A DNA stretch of 33,407 nucleotides from Desulfotignum sp. (GTDB lineage Bacteria; Desulfobacterota; Desulfobacteria; Desulfobacterales; Desulfobacteraceae), in assembly GCA_011390635.1 (NCBI GenBank), contig JAABSA010000038.1, positions 1 through 33,407 on the forward strand, given 5' to 3'. The translations under genes were made by a program, and so were the position numbers. How positions within the stretch are numbered: the first letter of the stretch is position 1; each line of letters opens with the position of its first letter. Below the pieces are notes generated by a model. That model was not told the origin of the DNA. It searched no databases and was given only the letters and a program-made list of their open reading frames with translations. Of this stretch, positions 25,060 through 33,407 are shown piece by piece.

Positions 25060-27828
25060 ATGCAGGCCTTGTCCAAGGAATATATCCGCAGAAATGTTGC
25101 CGATTCCCAGCTCATCTATTACAGGGGGGAAAATATTTACAAACACGGGTCCTATTTTCTGGCAGAATCAAGTCCGGCAGAGAAGACCTTCACCTATGAG
25201 GTGGACGGCAATTACGGGGATTATGTGACCCGGATCCGGCTTATCGGGGAAGGGATAGATGCATCCTGTGACTGTCCCTATCCCGGCAATGGATGCAAGC
25301 ATGTGGTGGCGGCGGCTTTGAATGTAAGGGATTTGCTGCAGAAAGACCAGGACCTGGCTGCGGTTGTGCCTGAACCGGAAGCCCAGTATCTATCCCGGGA
25401 GGAAATCCGGGAGCAGGCCCTGGCAGACCGGAAAAAAAGGGCCGGATCTGAAAAATTTACCCTGATCCCCGGAGACATGTATAAAGGGGATCATTTGGTG
25501 GAAAATCAGCTGAAACGCCAGTACCAGGTATGCCTGCATGATCCGGTAAAGGGTGCGGGGCACTGCACCTGCCCGGATTACATGACCAATGGGCTGGGTA
25601 CCTGCAAACATCTGCTGTTTGTTCATGACCGCTTGAAAAAAAGCAAAGGGTTTGACCAGCGGATTCAAAAAGAACAGTTTGCTTTTGTGGATATTTTCTG
25701 GGATTCAATGAAAAATGCGCCAGGCCTTTTTTCAGAAAGGCTTTCCACAGGCCACGCAGACCTTGTGCCGGTGTTTGCTCCGTATTTTGACCAGACCGGT
25801 GCATACACCCTTGATCTGCCTGACATCCTGTCCCTCATGGACCAGGTACAGGGGGATAAACGGGTACGGATCAGGGAAAGCCTGCTCCAGCGGGTAGATG
25901 ACCATATGCAGAAACAGGAGGCCAAACAGCTTTCCACACGTGATCTGCCGCCGATTCCCTTGAAAATGGATTTATACCCGTTCCAGCAGGAAGGGGTGAA
26001 ATTCGGGCTGTATAAAACCGGGGTTCTCATCGGCGATGAAATGGGATTGGGAAAAACCCTCCAGGCCATTGGCCTGTGTGTGCTCAAAAAAGAGCTTTTC
26101 GGCTTTTCAAAGGTTCTGGTGGTCACCCTTGCATCTCTCAAAGAGCAGTGGAAGCGGGAAATTGAAAAATTTTCCCATGAACAGGCCCGGGTGGTGGAAG
26201 GAGGTCCGTCCCGGCGTGCCGCTCTTTACAACCGGGACGAGAGCCTGTTCAAGATCACCAATTATGAGGCGGTGCTCCGGGATGTGACCATACTCTCCCG
26301 GTTCAATCCGGACATTATAGTCCTGGATGAGGCCCAGCGCATCAAGAATTTTTCCACCAAAACCGCGGATGCGGTCAAGCAGATTCCCAAAAAACATGGC
26401 ATTGTCCTCACCGGCACCCCGCTGGAAAACAAGCTGGAGGATGTGTACTCCATTGTGCAGTTTCTGGATCCCTACCTGCTCACCCCGCTGTGGGAATTTG
26501 CAGCAGACCATTTTCTCATTCCCAAAAAGAAAAAAGCCAGCATTGCCGGATACCGGAACCTGGACAAGCTCAAGAACCGGCTCCAGGATATCGTGATACG
26601 CCGCAAAAAGGAATCCGTGCTCAAGGACCTGCCGGATGTGGTGGAAAATAATTATTATATCGACCTGGCAGATGAGCAGCAGAAAATGCATGGGGGATAT
26701 GCCCGGTCCCTGCTGCCCCTGATGAAGAAAAAATTTCTCACCCCCATGGATATCCGCAAGATTCAGGTGTTGCTGCTGCGCATGCGCATGGTATGTGACT
26801 CCACCTATCTCATTGACAGAAAAAGCCATATTTCCCCGAAATTATCGGAACTGGCCGGCATCATTGATGAACTGGTGATCCAGAACCAGCGGAAAATAGT
26901 GATTTTCAGCGAGTGGACCACCATGACCTATCTGGTGGCAAAACAGCTGTCTGACATGGAAATTTCCTTTATCGAACTCTCAGGCAAAGTGGCGGTGAAA
27001 AAACGCCAGGCCCTGATTGATGAATTTACCAATAACCCGGACTGCCGGGTGTTTTTGTCCACCGATGCCGGCGGCACCGGCCTGAACCTTCAGGCGGCTG
27101 ATTGTGTGATCAATATAGAGCTGCCCTGGAATCCGGCGAAAATGCACCAGCGCATCGGCCGGGTCAGCCGTATCGGCCAGCAGAGCGGGTGTGTGAATGT
27201 CATCAACCTGGTGGCCAAACACAGTATTGAGGAACGGATTTTAACCGGTATCCAGATTAAGACAGATCTGTTCAAAGGGGTGTTTGATGATGGACCGGAT
27301 GCTGTGGAATTCTCTCAGGAAAAGAGAAACGAGCTGCTGGAGCGGCTGCGGCAGATGATGGGTGAAGATCCGATGGATGTGCCCATGACCTCTGCAGAGC
27401 CCGAAGAAATCCCTGACGATACCCCCCATTTTCTGAATCCCCGGGTATTGAACCAGGAAGAAACAGCCGACCGTAAAGTGTCTGAATCACCCGAACCATT
27501 CCAGGAAGTATCAGACATACCATCCCGGGACCTGGATTTTATTGATGCATTTGATGACAGGGAAGATGATGATGCGAAAGAAGAGTTGGATGCGATGGTG
27601 GGGGCTGTGCCTGCCCGGCAGGCGGCACAGTCTGAAAACTTTCTGGAGGGCCAGTCTCCGGAGCGCATTGAAACCGTTCTGAATTCGGGCATGGCCTTTA
27701 TATCAGGCCTCATGGAAATGGCCACCGGCCAGAAGATAAAACAAGCAGCTGCCCAGGAAAAAATGGTCAGGATCAATAAAGAGACCGGTGAAGTTACCAT
27801 GTCCTTCAAACTTCCCGGATGGGGATAA
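25060..27828 (+). CDS. SNF2-family helicase with two N-terminal SWIM zinc fingers
   Basis: DNA-dependent ATPase of the SWI2/SNF2 class, 922 residues. The start ATG 25060 is set by AAAAGGAG 8 bases upstream; the frame is open further up without signals. Two SWIM-type zinc motifs precede the motor: Cys70-X-Cys72-X6-Cys79-X-His81 and Cys169-X-Cys171-X10-Cys182-X-His184. The first helicase lobe starts at YPFQQEGVKFGLY, with Walker A GLGKT at 329-333, DEAQ at 423-426 and LTGTPLENKLEDVYSI. The second lobe has STDAGGTGLNLQAADCVINI and HQRIGRVSRIGQ. The last 150 residues are acidic and low complexity, then end in a short conserved-looking piece. Roles in transcription-coupled remodelling or repair are inferred. 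It is followed by uvrA on the same strand. Confidence 0.92.
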   Translation: MQALSKEYIRRNVADSQLIYYRGENIYKHGSYFLAESSPAEKTFTYEVDGNYGDYVTRIRLIGEGIDASCDCPYPGNGCKHVVAAALNVRDLLQKDQDLAAVVPEPEAQYLSREEIREQALADRKKRAGSEKFTLIPGDMYKGDHLVENQLKRQYQVCLHDPVKGAGHCTCPDYMTNGLGTCKHLLFVHDRLKKSKGFDQRIQKEQFAFVDIFWDSMKNAPGLFSERLSTGHADLVPVFAPYFDQTGAYTLDLPDILSLMDQVQGDKRVRIRESLLQRVDDHMQKQEAKQLSTRDLPPIPLKMDLYPFQQEGVKFGLYKTGVLIGDEMGLGKTLQAIGLCVLKKELFGFSKVLVVTLASLKEQWKREIEKFSHEQARVVEGGPSRRAALYNRDESLFKITNYEAVLRDVTILSRFNPDIIVLDEAQRIKNFSTKTADAVKQIPKKHGIVLTGTPLENKLEDVYSIVQFLDPYLLTPLWEFAADHFLIPKKKKASIAGYRNLDKLKNRLQDIVIRRKKESVLKDLPDVVENNYYIDLADEQQKMHGGYARSLLPLMKKKFLTPMDIRKIQVLLLRMRMVCDSTYLIDRKSHISPKLSELAGIIDELVIQNQRKIVIFSEWTTMTYLVAKQLSDMEISFIELSGKVAVKKRQALIDEFTNNPDCRVFLSTDAGGTGLNLQAADCVINIELPWNPAKMHQRIGRVSRIGQQSGCVNVINLVAKHSIEERILTGIQIKTDLFKGVFDDGPDAVEFSQEKRNELLERLRQMMGEDPMDVPMTSAEPEEIPDDTPHFLNPRVLNQEETADRKVSESPEPFQEVSDIPSRDLDFIDAFDDREDDDAKEELDAMVGAVPARQAAQSENFLEGQSPERIETVLNSGMAFISGLMEMATGQKIKQAAAQEKMVRINKETGEVTMSFKLPGWG

Positions 27829-27923
27829 CCGGGTGTCCTCCTGCCTTGCAAATATCCCGCCCCTGTCGGCAGTCTGTGCCTGGCCCGGGATTGGCATCTG
27901 ACGATCCGGTCACAGGCTTATCT

Positions 27924-27934
27924 TGTTCAGAACA
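27924..27934. promoter_or_regulatory. Palindrome upstream of uvrA
   Basis: TGTTC-A-GAACA, an 11-base dyad 62 bases upstream of the predicted -35 of uvrA. It resembles an operator half-site pair, but it does not match the LexA boxes I know, so its role is open. Confidence 0.3.
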
Positions 27935-27995
27935 GCTCCGGGGACGAACGCCGGTCAATTGAACGGGGCTGCCCATATCATGACCGCTGTCAATC

Positions 27996-28023
27996 TTTAC
28001 ATTTTGCCTGCCGTGCTTATCAT
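27996..28023 (+). promoter_or_regulatory. Predicted promoter of uvrA
   Basis: TTTACA (27996-28001), 16 bases, TATCAT (28018-28023), in the 239-base gap after the helicase gene. A start near 28030 gives a leader of about 38 bases that contains the AAAGGA ribosome site. Confidence 0.5.
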
Positions 28024-28067
28024 CTTGGGGTAATTTTACAAATACAATCCCCAAAGGATGTCAAGAT

Positions 28068-31022
28068 ATGGGCGCACAGAAAAATAACCTGCACCTGACA
28101 GGTGATACACCGTCATCTGCTGAAACAATACCGGGCCTTCCCCATGCCAGAGAACTGGACCGGATCATCGTCAAAGGGGCCAGAGAACACAACCTCAAAA
28201 ATATCGATGTAGAGATTCCCAAAAAACAGCTGGTGGTGTTCACCGGGGTATCCGGTTCAGGCAAATCCAGCCTGGCCTTTGACACGATCTTTGCCGAGGG
28301 CCAGCGCCGGTATGTGGAGTCCTTGTCCTCCTATGCCCGGCAGTTCATCGGCCAAATGGAAAAACCCCGGTATGACACCATCCGGGGCCTGTCCCCCACC
28401 ATTGCCATCGAGCAGAAGGCGGCCAGCAAAAATCCCCGCTCCACCGTGGGCACCATCACCGAGATTTATGATTACCTGCGGGTGCTGTTTGCCCGGGTGG
28501 GGACCCAGTATTGTTTTCACTGCGGCAAAAAAGTGGGCAAAGGTCATGCCCAGGGCATGGTTTCCCAGATCATGGCCCTGCCTGCCGGCTCAAAAATACT
28601 GATCCTGGCACCTATAGTGGAAAACCGCAAAGGTGAGCACAAAGAGCGGCTGGAGGAATTGAAAAAACAGGGGTATGCACGGGTCCGGGTGGACGGGGTG
28701 GTCCAGGACCTGGAAAATGTCCAGACGCTGGCAAAAAATAAAAAACACCACATCGAGGTGGTGGTGGACCGGCTGGCTATAAAAGCGGATGCAGCCTTTG
28801 AAGAGCGGCTCACTGATTCGGTGGAAGCAGCACTGAAACTGGGGGGCGGCCAGATCATCGTGCATATCCTGGGCAGAGAGGATATAAAAATGAGCGAAGC
28901 CCGTTCCTGCTGCGGTACTGCCTACCCGGAGCTGTCTCCCCAGATCTTTTCATTCAACTCCCCCCTGGGCATGTGTCCGGACTGCAACGGCATCGGCACC
29001 CTGCTGTCCATGGACCCGGACAAGGTGGTGCCGGACAGGGACCTGAGCATCCGCAAGGGGGCGGTGAAACCGTGGAAAAACTATTTTATCAAAAATCCCC
29101 GGTACCAGAACGACAACTCCTGGGGCCTGGGCCAGCTGACCGCCATGGAGGAGCAGTGGGGCATCGATTTTGACCGGCCCTGGAAAAATCTGCCCAAAGC
29201 CCAGCAAAATCTGCTGCTCTACGGGTCTGATACCAAAAAAATGCGGGTGAACTGGCACTCCGCCAAGATCCAGGGGGAGTTCACCCGGACCCATGAAGGG
29301 CTGCTCCACACCCTGATGCGCAGGTACCGTAACACCCAGTCGGAAAGCCAGAAAAAATATTACACCGAATTCATGACCGCCAGCACCTGTGCCGCCTGTC
29401 AGGGAAAACGCCTGCGGGATGAGGTCCTCAATGTCCGGATCCAGGGAAAATCCATCATTGATGTGACGGAGATGACAGTGAAAGAGGCCCATCAGTTTGT
29501 CTCTTCTCTGGATCTGTCCGGCAACAGCCGGCTCATTGCTGCGGAACTGCTCAAGGAGATCCGGGATCGCCTGGGATTCCTGGTGAATGTGGGTCTGGAA
29601 TATCTGTCCCTGGACCGCAGCGGCCCCACCCTGTCCGGCGGGGAATCCCAGCGGATCCGCCTGGCCTCCCAGGTGGGTTCGGAACTCACCGGCGTGCTCT
29701 ACATCCTGGATGAACCCAGCATCGGCCTGCACCAGCGGGACAATATCAAGCTGCTCAAAACCCTACAGCACCTGCGGGACATCGGCAACACCCTCATCGT
29801 GGTGGAGCATGACCAGGAAACCATGGAAGCCTCGGACTGGATCGTGGATATCGGCCCGGGGGCAGGGCATTTGGGGGGCCGGATCGTGGCCCAGGGCACC
29901 CCGTCCCAGATCCGTGCCAATCCGGCCTCCATCACCGGAAAATTTCTCACCGGGGAAGAATCGATTGCCGTTCCGGCACAGCGCAAAACCCCTGAACCAG
30001 GAAAATGGATTGCCATTGTGAAGGCAAATGAAAATAACCTCAGGCAGGTGACGGTGAAACTGCCCCTGGGTCTGCTGGTGGCGGTCACCGGCGTGTCCGG
30101 CGCCGGCAAATCCACCCTCATCAACCAGATCCTGTACCCGGCCCTGGCCGTGAAACTGCACGAATCCCAGCTCAGCGTGGGAAAACATGAAAAGATCAAC
30201 GGCCTGTCCCACCTGAACAAGGTCATCAATATCGACCAGAAGCCCATCGGCCGGACCCCCCGGAGCAACCCCGCCACCTATACCAAGGTGTTCGATCCCA
30301 TCCGGGACCTGTTTGCCATGCTCCCGGAATCCAAAGCCAGGGGATACAAAAAAGGGCGGTATTCCTTCAATGTCAAGGGCGGCCGGTGCGAGGCCTGCAG
30401 CGGAGACGGATATATCAAGGTGGAGATGCATTTTCTGGCGGATGTGTTCGTGCCCTGCGAGGTCTGCCGCGGCCGGCGGTTCAACCGGGCCACCCTGGAA
30501 ATCACCTACAAGGGCCATTCCATTGCCGATGTCCTGGACCTGTCCGTGCACCAGGCCAGGGAGCTGTTCGATGCCCACCCGAAAATCACCCAGATCCTGG
30601 ATACCCTCATGGATGTAGGCCTGTCATACATCAAGCTGGGACAGGCCGCCACTACCCTGTCCGGGGGGGAAGCCCAGCGCATCAAACTGGCCCGGGAACT
30701 TGCCAAACGGGATACCGGGGACACCCTGTATATCCTGGACGAACCCACCACCGGCCTGCACTTCCGGGATGTGCGGATGCTCCTGGATGTGCTGCAGCGC
30801 CTCACCGCCGCCGGCAACACCGTGATCATCATCGAGCACAACCTGGATGTGATCAAGACCGCGGACTGGGTGGTGGATCTGGGACCCGAAGGCGGGGCCG
30901 GCGGCGGAGATATTGTCGCCCAGGGTTCCCCGGAGACCGTTGCAGCTGTTTCGGAAAGCTATACCGGCCATTACCTGAAAAAGATTCTGGAAACCGGCAC
31001 GGTGATTTCCAGGGCCGGTTAG
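28068..31022 (+). CDS. uvrA: UvrABC excinuclease subunit A
   Basis: Damage-recognition ATPase of nucleotide excision repair, 984 residues, acting with UvrB and UvrC (not in the window). It has two ABC modules: Walker A GVSGSGKS at 60-67 and GVSGAGKS at 675-682, signatures [14 protein letters not shown] and [14 protein letters not shown], and Walker B ILDEP twice. The second zinc module is intact: Cys774, Cys777, Cys797 and Cys800. The other module is altered: CPDC at 303-306 is present, but the partner pair is two adjacent Cys (281-282, RSCCG) where most UvrA have CX2C. The N-terminus carries about 30 extra residues. The start ATG 28068 has AGGA 9 bases upstream. Confidence 0.97.
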   Translation: MGAQKNNLHLTGDTPSSAETIPGLPHARELDRIIVKGAREHNLKNIDVEIPKKQLVVFTGVSGSGKSSLAFDTIFAEGQRRYVESLSSYARQFIGQMEKPRYDTIRGLSPTIAIEQKAASKNPRSTVGTITEIYDYLRVLFARVGTQYCFHCGKKVGKGHAQGMVSQIMALPAGSKILILAPIVENRKGEHKERLEELKKQGYARVRVDGVVQDLENVQTLAKNKKHHIEVVVDRLAIKADAAFEERLTDSVEAALKLGGGQIIVHILGREDIKMSEARSCCGTAYPELSPQIFSFNSPLGMCPDCNGIGTLLSMDPDKVVPDRDLSIRKGAVKPWKNYFIKNPRYQNDNSWGLGQLTAMEEQWGIDFDRPWKNLPKAQQNLLLYGSDTKKMRVNWHSAKIQGEFTRTHEGLLHTLMRRYRNTQSESQKKYYTEFMTASTCAACQGKRLRDEVLNVRIQGKSIIDVTEMTVKEAHQFVSSLDLSGNSRLIAAELLKEIRDRLGFLVNVGLEYLSLDRSGPTLSGGESQRIRLASQVGSELTGVLYILDEPSIGLHQRDNIKLLKTLQHLRDIGNTLIVVEHDQETMEASDWIVDIGPGAGHLGGRIVAQGTPSQIRANPASITGKFLTGEESIAVPAQRKTPEPGKWIAIVKANENNLRQVTVKLPLGLLVAVTGVSGAGKSTLINQILYPALAVKLHESQLSVGKHEKINGLSHLNKVINIDQKPIGRTPRSNPATYTKVFDPIRDLFAMLPESKARGYKKGRYSFNVKGGRCEACSGDGYIKVEMHFLADVFVPCEVCRGRRFNRATLEITYKGHSIADVLDLSVHQARELFDAHPKITQILDTLMDVGLSYIKLGQAATTLSGGEAQRIKLARELAKRDTGDTLYILDEPTTGLHFRDVRMLLDVLQRLTAAGNTVIIIEHNLDVIKTADWVVDLGPEGGAGGGDIVAQGSPETVAAVSESYTGHYLKKILETGTVISRAG

Positions 31023-31059
31023 GTGACTGGTCCCATCATTTTTTCGGCCGGCTTTTTTT
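31014..31059 (+). terminator. Possible weak terminator after uvrA
   Basis: GCCGG (31014-31018, end of uvrA) can pair with CCGGC (31048-31052), which is followed directly by seven T (31053-31059). The stem is only 5 bp with a loop of nearly 30 bases, so the call rests mainly on the GC-rich arm plus the T-run. Confidence 0.4.
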
Positions 31060-31088
31060 ATGCAGTGCTGGTTTTTCTCCACCTGGTG

Positions 31089-32039
31089 TCAAGGGCTTTT
31101 GCTGCCATCTGGAACCGGCTGCTGTTGCTCCAGCCAGTCCAGCAGCGTATGATAGGTTTTTTCATGGTTGTGTTCATTGAGCACTTCATGTCTGGCATCT
31201 GCCACCAGCGCGAGGGTGATCCGGTTGAATCCCACCTTTTCATAGCAGGCTGCAACAGCCTTGACCCCCTGCCCGAAGTTGCCCACAGGATCTTCGGCTC
31301 CGGCAATAAACAACAGCGGGATGTTTCTCCCCTGCCTTATGGCGCCGGGCTGATGCAGGTTGATGATGCCTTTTACAAATTCCGCATAGAACCGGGGCGT
31401 GTAGGCAAAGCCGCACAAGGGATCTGAGATGTATCTGTCAACAACCGCAGTATCATGGGTCAGCCAGTCAAAGGGGGTGCGGGGATGTTTGAATCCCTTG
31501 AGCAGGGGTTTGTTGAGTACCTGTGCCAGAAAGGGAGACCGGCTGCTCTCTTTTGTCAACAGCTGCACTGTTTTTGCCAGCAGTAACGGAAACAGTCCCG
31601 TGGTGCGGGTGAAGGGCGGCACACTGGCCATAATAACGGCTCTGTCAGCTGCATCCGGATAGGTAAACAAAACCCGGCGTAAAATGACACTTCCCATGGA
31701 ATGCCCGAGAATGCAGATATCCAGATCAGGATACAGTTCTCTGGAGGACCGGATTACCAGAAAGGCATCATGGATAACCCTGTCCCAGGTATCCATGGCA
31801 GTGAAAAGACCGGGTCCGCTTTTGTCATTCACACTCTGCCCATGGTTGCGGTGATCATGGGCAACCGCCACATAGCCATGTTCCGCCAGAAAAGCCATGA
31901 ACGGCAGATACCGCTCCTTGTGCTCTCCCATGCCATGGTAAATGTGAACAACGGCCCTGGGGGTGCCGGCTGGAACAACCCGCATGCAGGCCAGCCTGCG
32001 GTGATCTGCTGTGTCTATCTCAAAGCGGTCTGGTTTCAT
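31089..32039 (-). CDS. Alpha/beta hydrolase (monoacylglycerol lipase/lysophospholipase-like, S33)
   Basis: Serine hydrolase of 316 residues, cytoplasmic as no signal peptide is seen. The oxyanion region is YHGMGEHKERY (about 34-44) and the nucleophile elbow GHSMG is at 112-116 with Ser114. The Asp lies in AGAEDPVGNFG and the catalytic His in DARHEVLNE near the C-terminus. The HGMGEH and HDHRNHGQS motifs are typical of monoglyceride lipase and PldB-like proteins; the true substrate cannot be set from sequence. The start ATG 32039 has GGAG 6 bases upstream; an open frame continues to 32078 without signals. It lies 109 bases downstream of uvsE on the same strand and converges with uvrA. Confidence 0.9.
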   Translation of the reverse strand: MKPDRFEIDTADHRRLACMRVVPAGTPRAVVHIYHGMGEHKERYLPFMAFLAEHGYVAVAHDHRNHGQSVNDKSGPGLFTAMDTWDRVIHDAFLVIRSSRELYPDLDICILGHSMGSVILRRVLFTYPDAADRAVIMASVPPFTRTTGLFPLLLAKTVQLLTKESSRSPFLAQVLNKPLLKGFKHPRTPFDWLTHDTAVVDRYISDPLCGFAYTPRFYAEFVKGIINLHQPGAIRQGRNIPLLFIAGAEDPVGNFGQGVKAVAACYEKVGFNRITLALVADARHEVLNEHNHEKTYHTLLDWLEQQQPVPDGSKSP

Positions 32040-32082
32040 CTTTATCTCCAAATAACACCCATGCCCTGGCAGGCACAAAAAA

Positions 32083-32096
32083 GAATTTAAAAATTC
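32083..32096. promoter_or_regulatory. AT-rich palindrome upstream of the hydrolase gene
   Basis: GAATTT-AA-AAATTC, a perfect dyad with a 2-base centre, 44 bases upstream of the hydrolase start in the gap after uvsE. It could be an operator or part of a promoter; it has no GC-rich stem and is not a terminator. Confidence 0.3.
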
Positions 32097-32148
32097 AGGT
32101 GGTTGTCCACATGATCCCCAGGAGATTTCACGCTTTCAGGGTATGAGA

Positions 32149-33045
32149 CTATATCATCTGCAGATCTGCCATCAATTTTTTTATGGCCAGTTCTTTGGCC
32201 TTTGCTTCTACTTCCACGGTAATATCCATGGACAGCCAGTTTTCGGGCAGGTCATGGATGTCTATATAATCGTGGTGCTTCCTGGGATTTGGCCCGGACC
32301 AGCCTTCTTTGGGAGAGGATATGTGAAACAGGGGCTCCCGGTCCCATGTTTTCAGGCTTTTTTCTGTGGCCGCTGCAACTGAAAGACCGTCCGGAAGGCA
32401 CCGGTGGTGGTGCACATCATACACCAGGGGGATTTTCAGGTCTCTGCACACGGGAATAAGGTCCTGTGGTGTATAACTTCTGTCGTCATTTTCAAGGGTA
32501 AGTCTTTTTCTGACCGGGTCCGGCAGTGTTTCAATGGTTTCCCCCAGGCGGGAAACAGCTGATTGCTTATCCCCGTATACCCCGCCGGCATGGATGTTTA
32601 TGACATCGGCATTCACCCATTCTGCCACCTGGGCCTGGTAGACCAGATCTGCCACAGACCTTCTGACCACATCCGGATGTGGTGATGACAAAATGATAAA
32701 CTGGTCCGGGTGGAAGGTGGTTCTGATATCATGTTTCAGGGAAAATGCACCGCAGGCTTTGAAGGCTGCAACGATATTCTCTGCACCGGGAAGGTCGAAA
32801 ATATCATAACCCGTATCCGGGTGGGTTTTCAAAGGAAGGATCTGGCTGTTTATCCGGAAGGATCCGATTTTGTTTTCCCGGCAGAACTTCAGGGCTTTTC
32901 GCAGGCTTTCCGCATTGCCGGCACACAATTGGGCCAGGCGGTTTCTGCGGTCATCTTCGGAAAACCTGGCAAGGTATTTTGCAGTGGTTTTGCGAAAGGT
33001 TACAGGGTGTTCCCTGAATATGCAGCAAAGGCCGAACCGTATCAT
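32149..33045 (-). CDS. uvsE: UV damage endonuclease, UvsE/UVDE family
   Basis: Metal-dependent TIM-barrel nuclease that nicks DNA 5' to UV photoproducts and some other lesions, starting an alternative excision repair; 298 residues. It begins MIRFGLCCIF as expected for the family. Other motifs are FRINSQILPL, HPDQF at 112-116, NIHAGGVYGDK at 150-160, LENDD at 184-188 and YDVHHH at 209-214; these supply the His, Glu and Asp ligands of the metal site. The start ATG 33045 has GGGGA 5 bases upstream; a TTG at 33075 is less likely. The genes downstream and upstream are a hydrolase and an unidentified divergent gene. The family is patchily distributed in bacteria. Confidence 0.93.
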   Translation of the reverse strand: MIRFGLCCIFREHPVTFRKTTAKYLARFSEDDRRNRLAQLCAGNAESLRKALKFCRENKIGSFRINSQILPLKTHPDTGYDIFDLPGAENIVAAFKACGAFSLKHDIRTTFHPDQFIILSSPHPDVVRRSVADLVYQAQVAEWVNADVINIHAGGVYGDKQSAVSRLGETIETLPDPVRKRLTLENDDRSYTPQDLIPVCRDLKIPLVYDVHHHRCLPDGLSVAAATEKSLKTWDREPLFHISSPKEGWSGPNPRKHHDYIDIHDLPENWLSMDITVEVEAKAKELAIKKLMADLQMI

Positions 33046-33176
33046 AGCAGTCCCCGGATTGTTATTAAGTTTCAAACAGTGACATTGTAAGCATTTTTTT
33101 TCGGTATTGAAGTATGAAAAAACGTGTCCATTATAAGTTGTATGTAAAACTGCTATATATAATGAAAGGCGGTCCT

Positions 33177-33407
33177 GTGGAAAAACGCAAGCAAGCCATG
33201 AGAAAACAGGCAGGCAAATCAGATCCAGGATCTGTTCATCATAAGGGAAACCCGAAAAAAATTGCAGAAGAAAAAGGGCTTTTCCGATCCGGTGCCAGCT
33301 GGCTGGATTTTCTGGCGGACCATGCCATCCTGCCGGGGATGTTCCTGTTCAGCCGCTATGGTTACGCAATGGCCCGGCGGTTCTGGACAGAACCGGCCGG
33401 GACCCTT
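33177..33407 (+). CDS. Unidentified protein, N-terminal 77 residues only
   Basis: The frame is open from GTG 33177 to the window edge. AAAGG 7 bases upstream supports the GTG; an in-frame ATG at 33162 is poorly spaced and ATG 33198 is a further option. The visible part begins with a strongly basic segment (EKRKQAMRKQAGK), continues with a hydrophilic stretch, and then has SWLDFLADHAILPGMFLFSR with several aromatic residues and a possible amphipathic or membrane-associated helix. I do not recognise the family and propose no function. Divergent from uvsE. Confidence 0.5.
   Translation, partial: MEKRKQAMRKQAGKSDPGSVHHKGNPKKIAEEKGLFRSGASWLDFLADHAILPGMFLFSRYGYAMARRFWTEPAGTL

Overview
This 33.4 kb window looks like chromosomal DNA from a Gram-negative anaerobe of the former Deltaproteobacteria (Desulfobacterota), most plausibly a Desulfobacteraceae-type sulfate reducer. 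The pointers are a moderately GC-rich genome, a futalosine-pathway menaquinone gene (mqnD), the tilS-ftsH-folP-ybbR order, several poorly characterised radical SAM enzymes, and an RND pump and periplasmic proteins that require an outer membrane. The taxonomic call is inference from gene content, not from a marker gene.

Region 1 (1-4569, minus strand) is a tetR-MFP-RND drug-efflux operon. It has a near-consensus promoter and a palindrome placed as an autoregulatory operator, and the permease runs off the left edge. Region 2 (4755-7147) holds a spore-photoproduct-lyase-like radical SAM gene, two small hypothetical genes, a roughly 490 bp AT-rich gap and a tRNA-Thr(CGT). Two of these genes have a TATAAT box six bases before the start codon and no Shine-Dalgarno, which suggests leaderless mRNAs.

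Region 3 (7371-16983, plus strand) is a tight five-gene operon. An NMT1/SsuA-type ABC importer (ATPase, permease, binding protein) leads directly into a thioester-containing bacterial alpha-2-macroglobulin and penicillin-binding protein 1C. The last two form a known envelope-protection pair; coupling them to an importer is the most unusual layout here.

Region 4 (17032-24778, minus strand) is a housekeeping operon read as radical SAM gene, mqnD, tilS, ftsH, folP, ybbR (cdaR-like), coaX. It covers menaquinone, tRNA-Ile lysidine, membrane proteolysis, folate, an extracytoplasmic YbbR protein and coenzyme A. The diadenylate cyclase gene cdaA, which usually accompanies ybbR, is missing. Region 5 (25060-33407) carries a double-SWIM SNF2 helicase, uvrA, an alpha/beta hydrolase, a UvsE-type UV damage endonuclease and the start of an unidentified gene. 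With the photolyase-like gene in region 2, the window is rich in DNA-damage functions.

No CRISPR array, complete insertion sequence, prophage or integron was seen. No clear-cut new defence system is evident; the strongest leads are the importer-macroglobulin-PBP1C operon, the leaderless promoters and the orphan lipoprotein-like YbbR.
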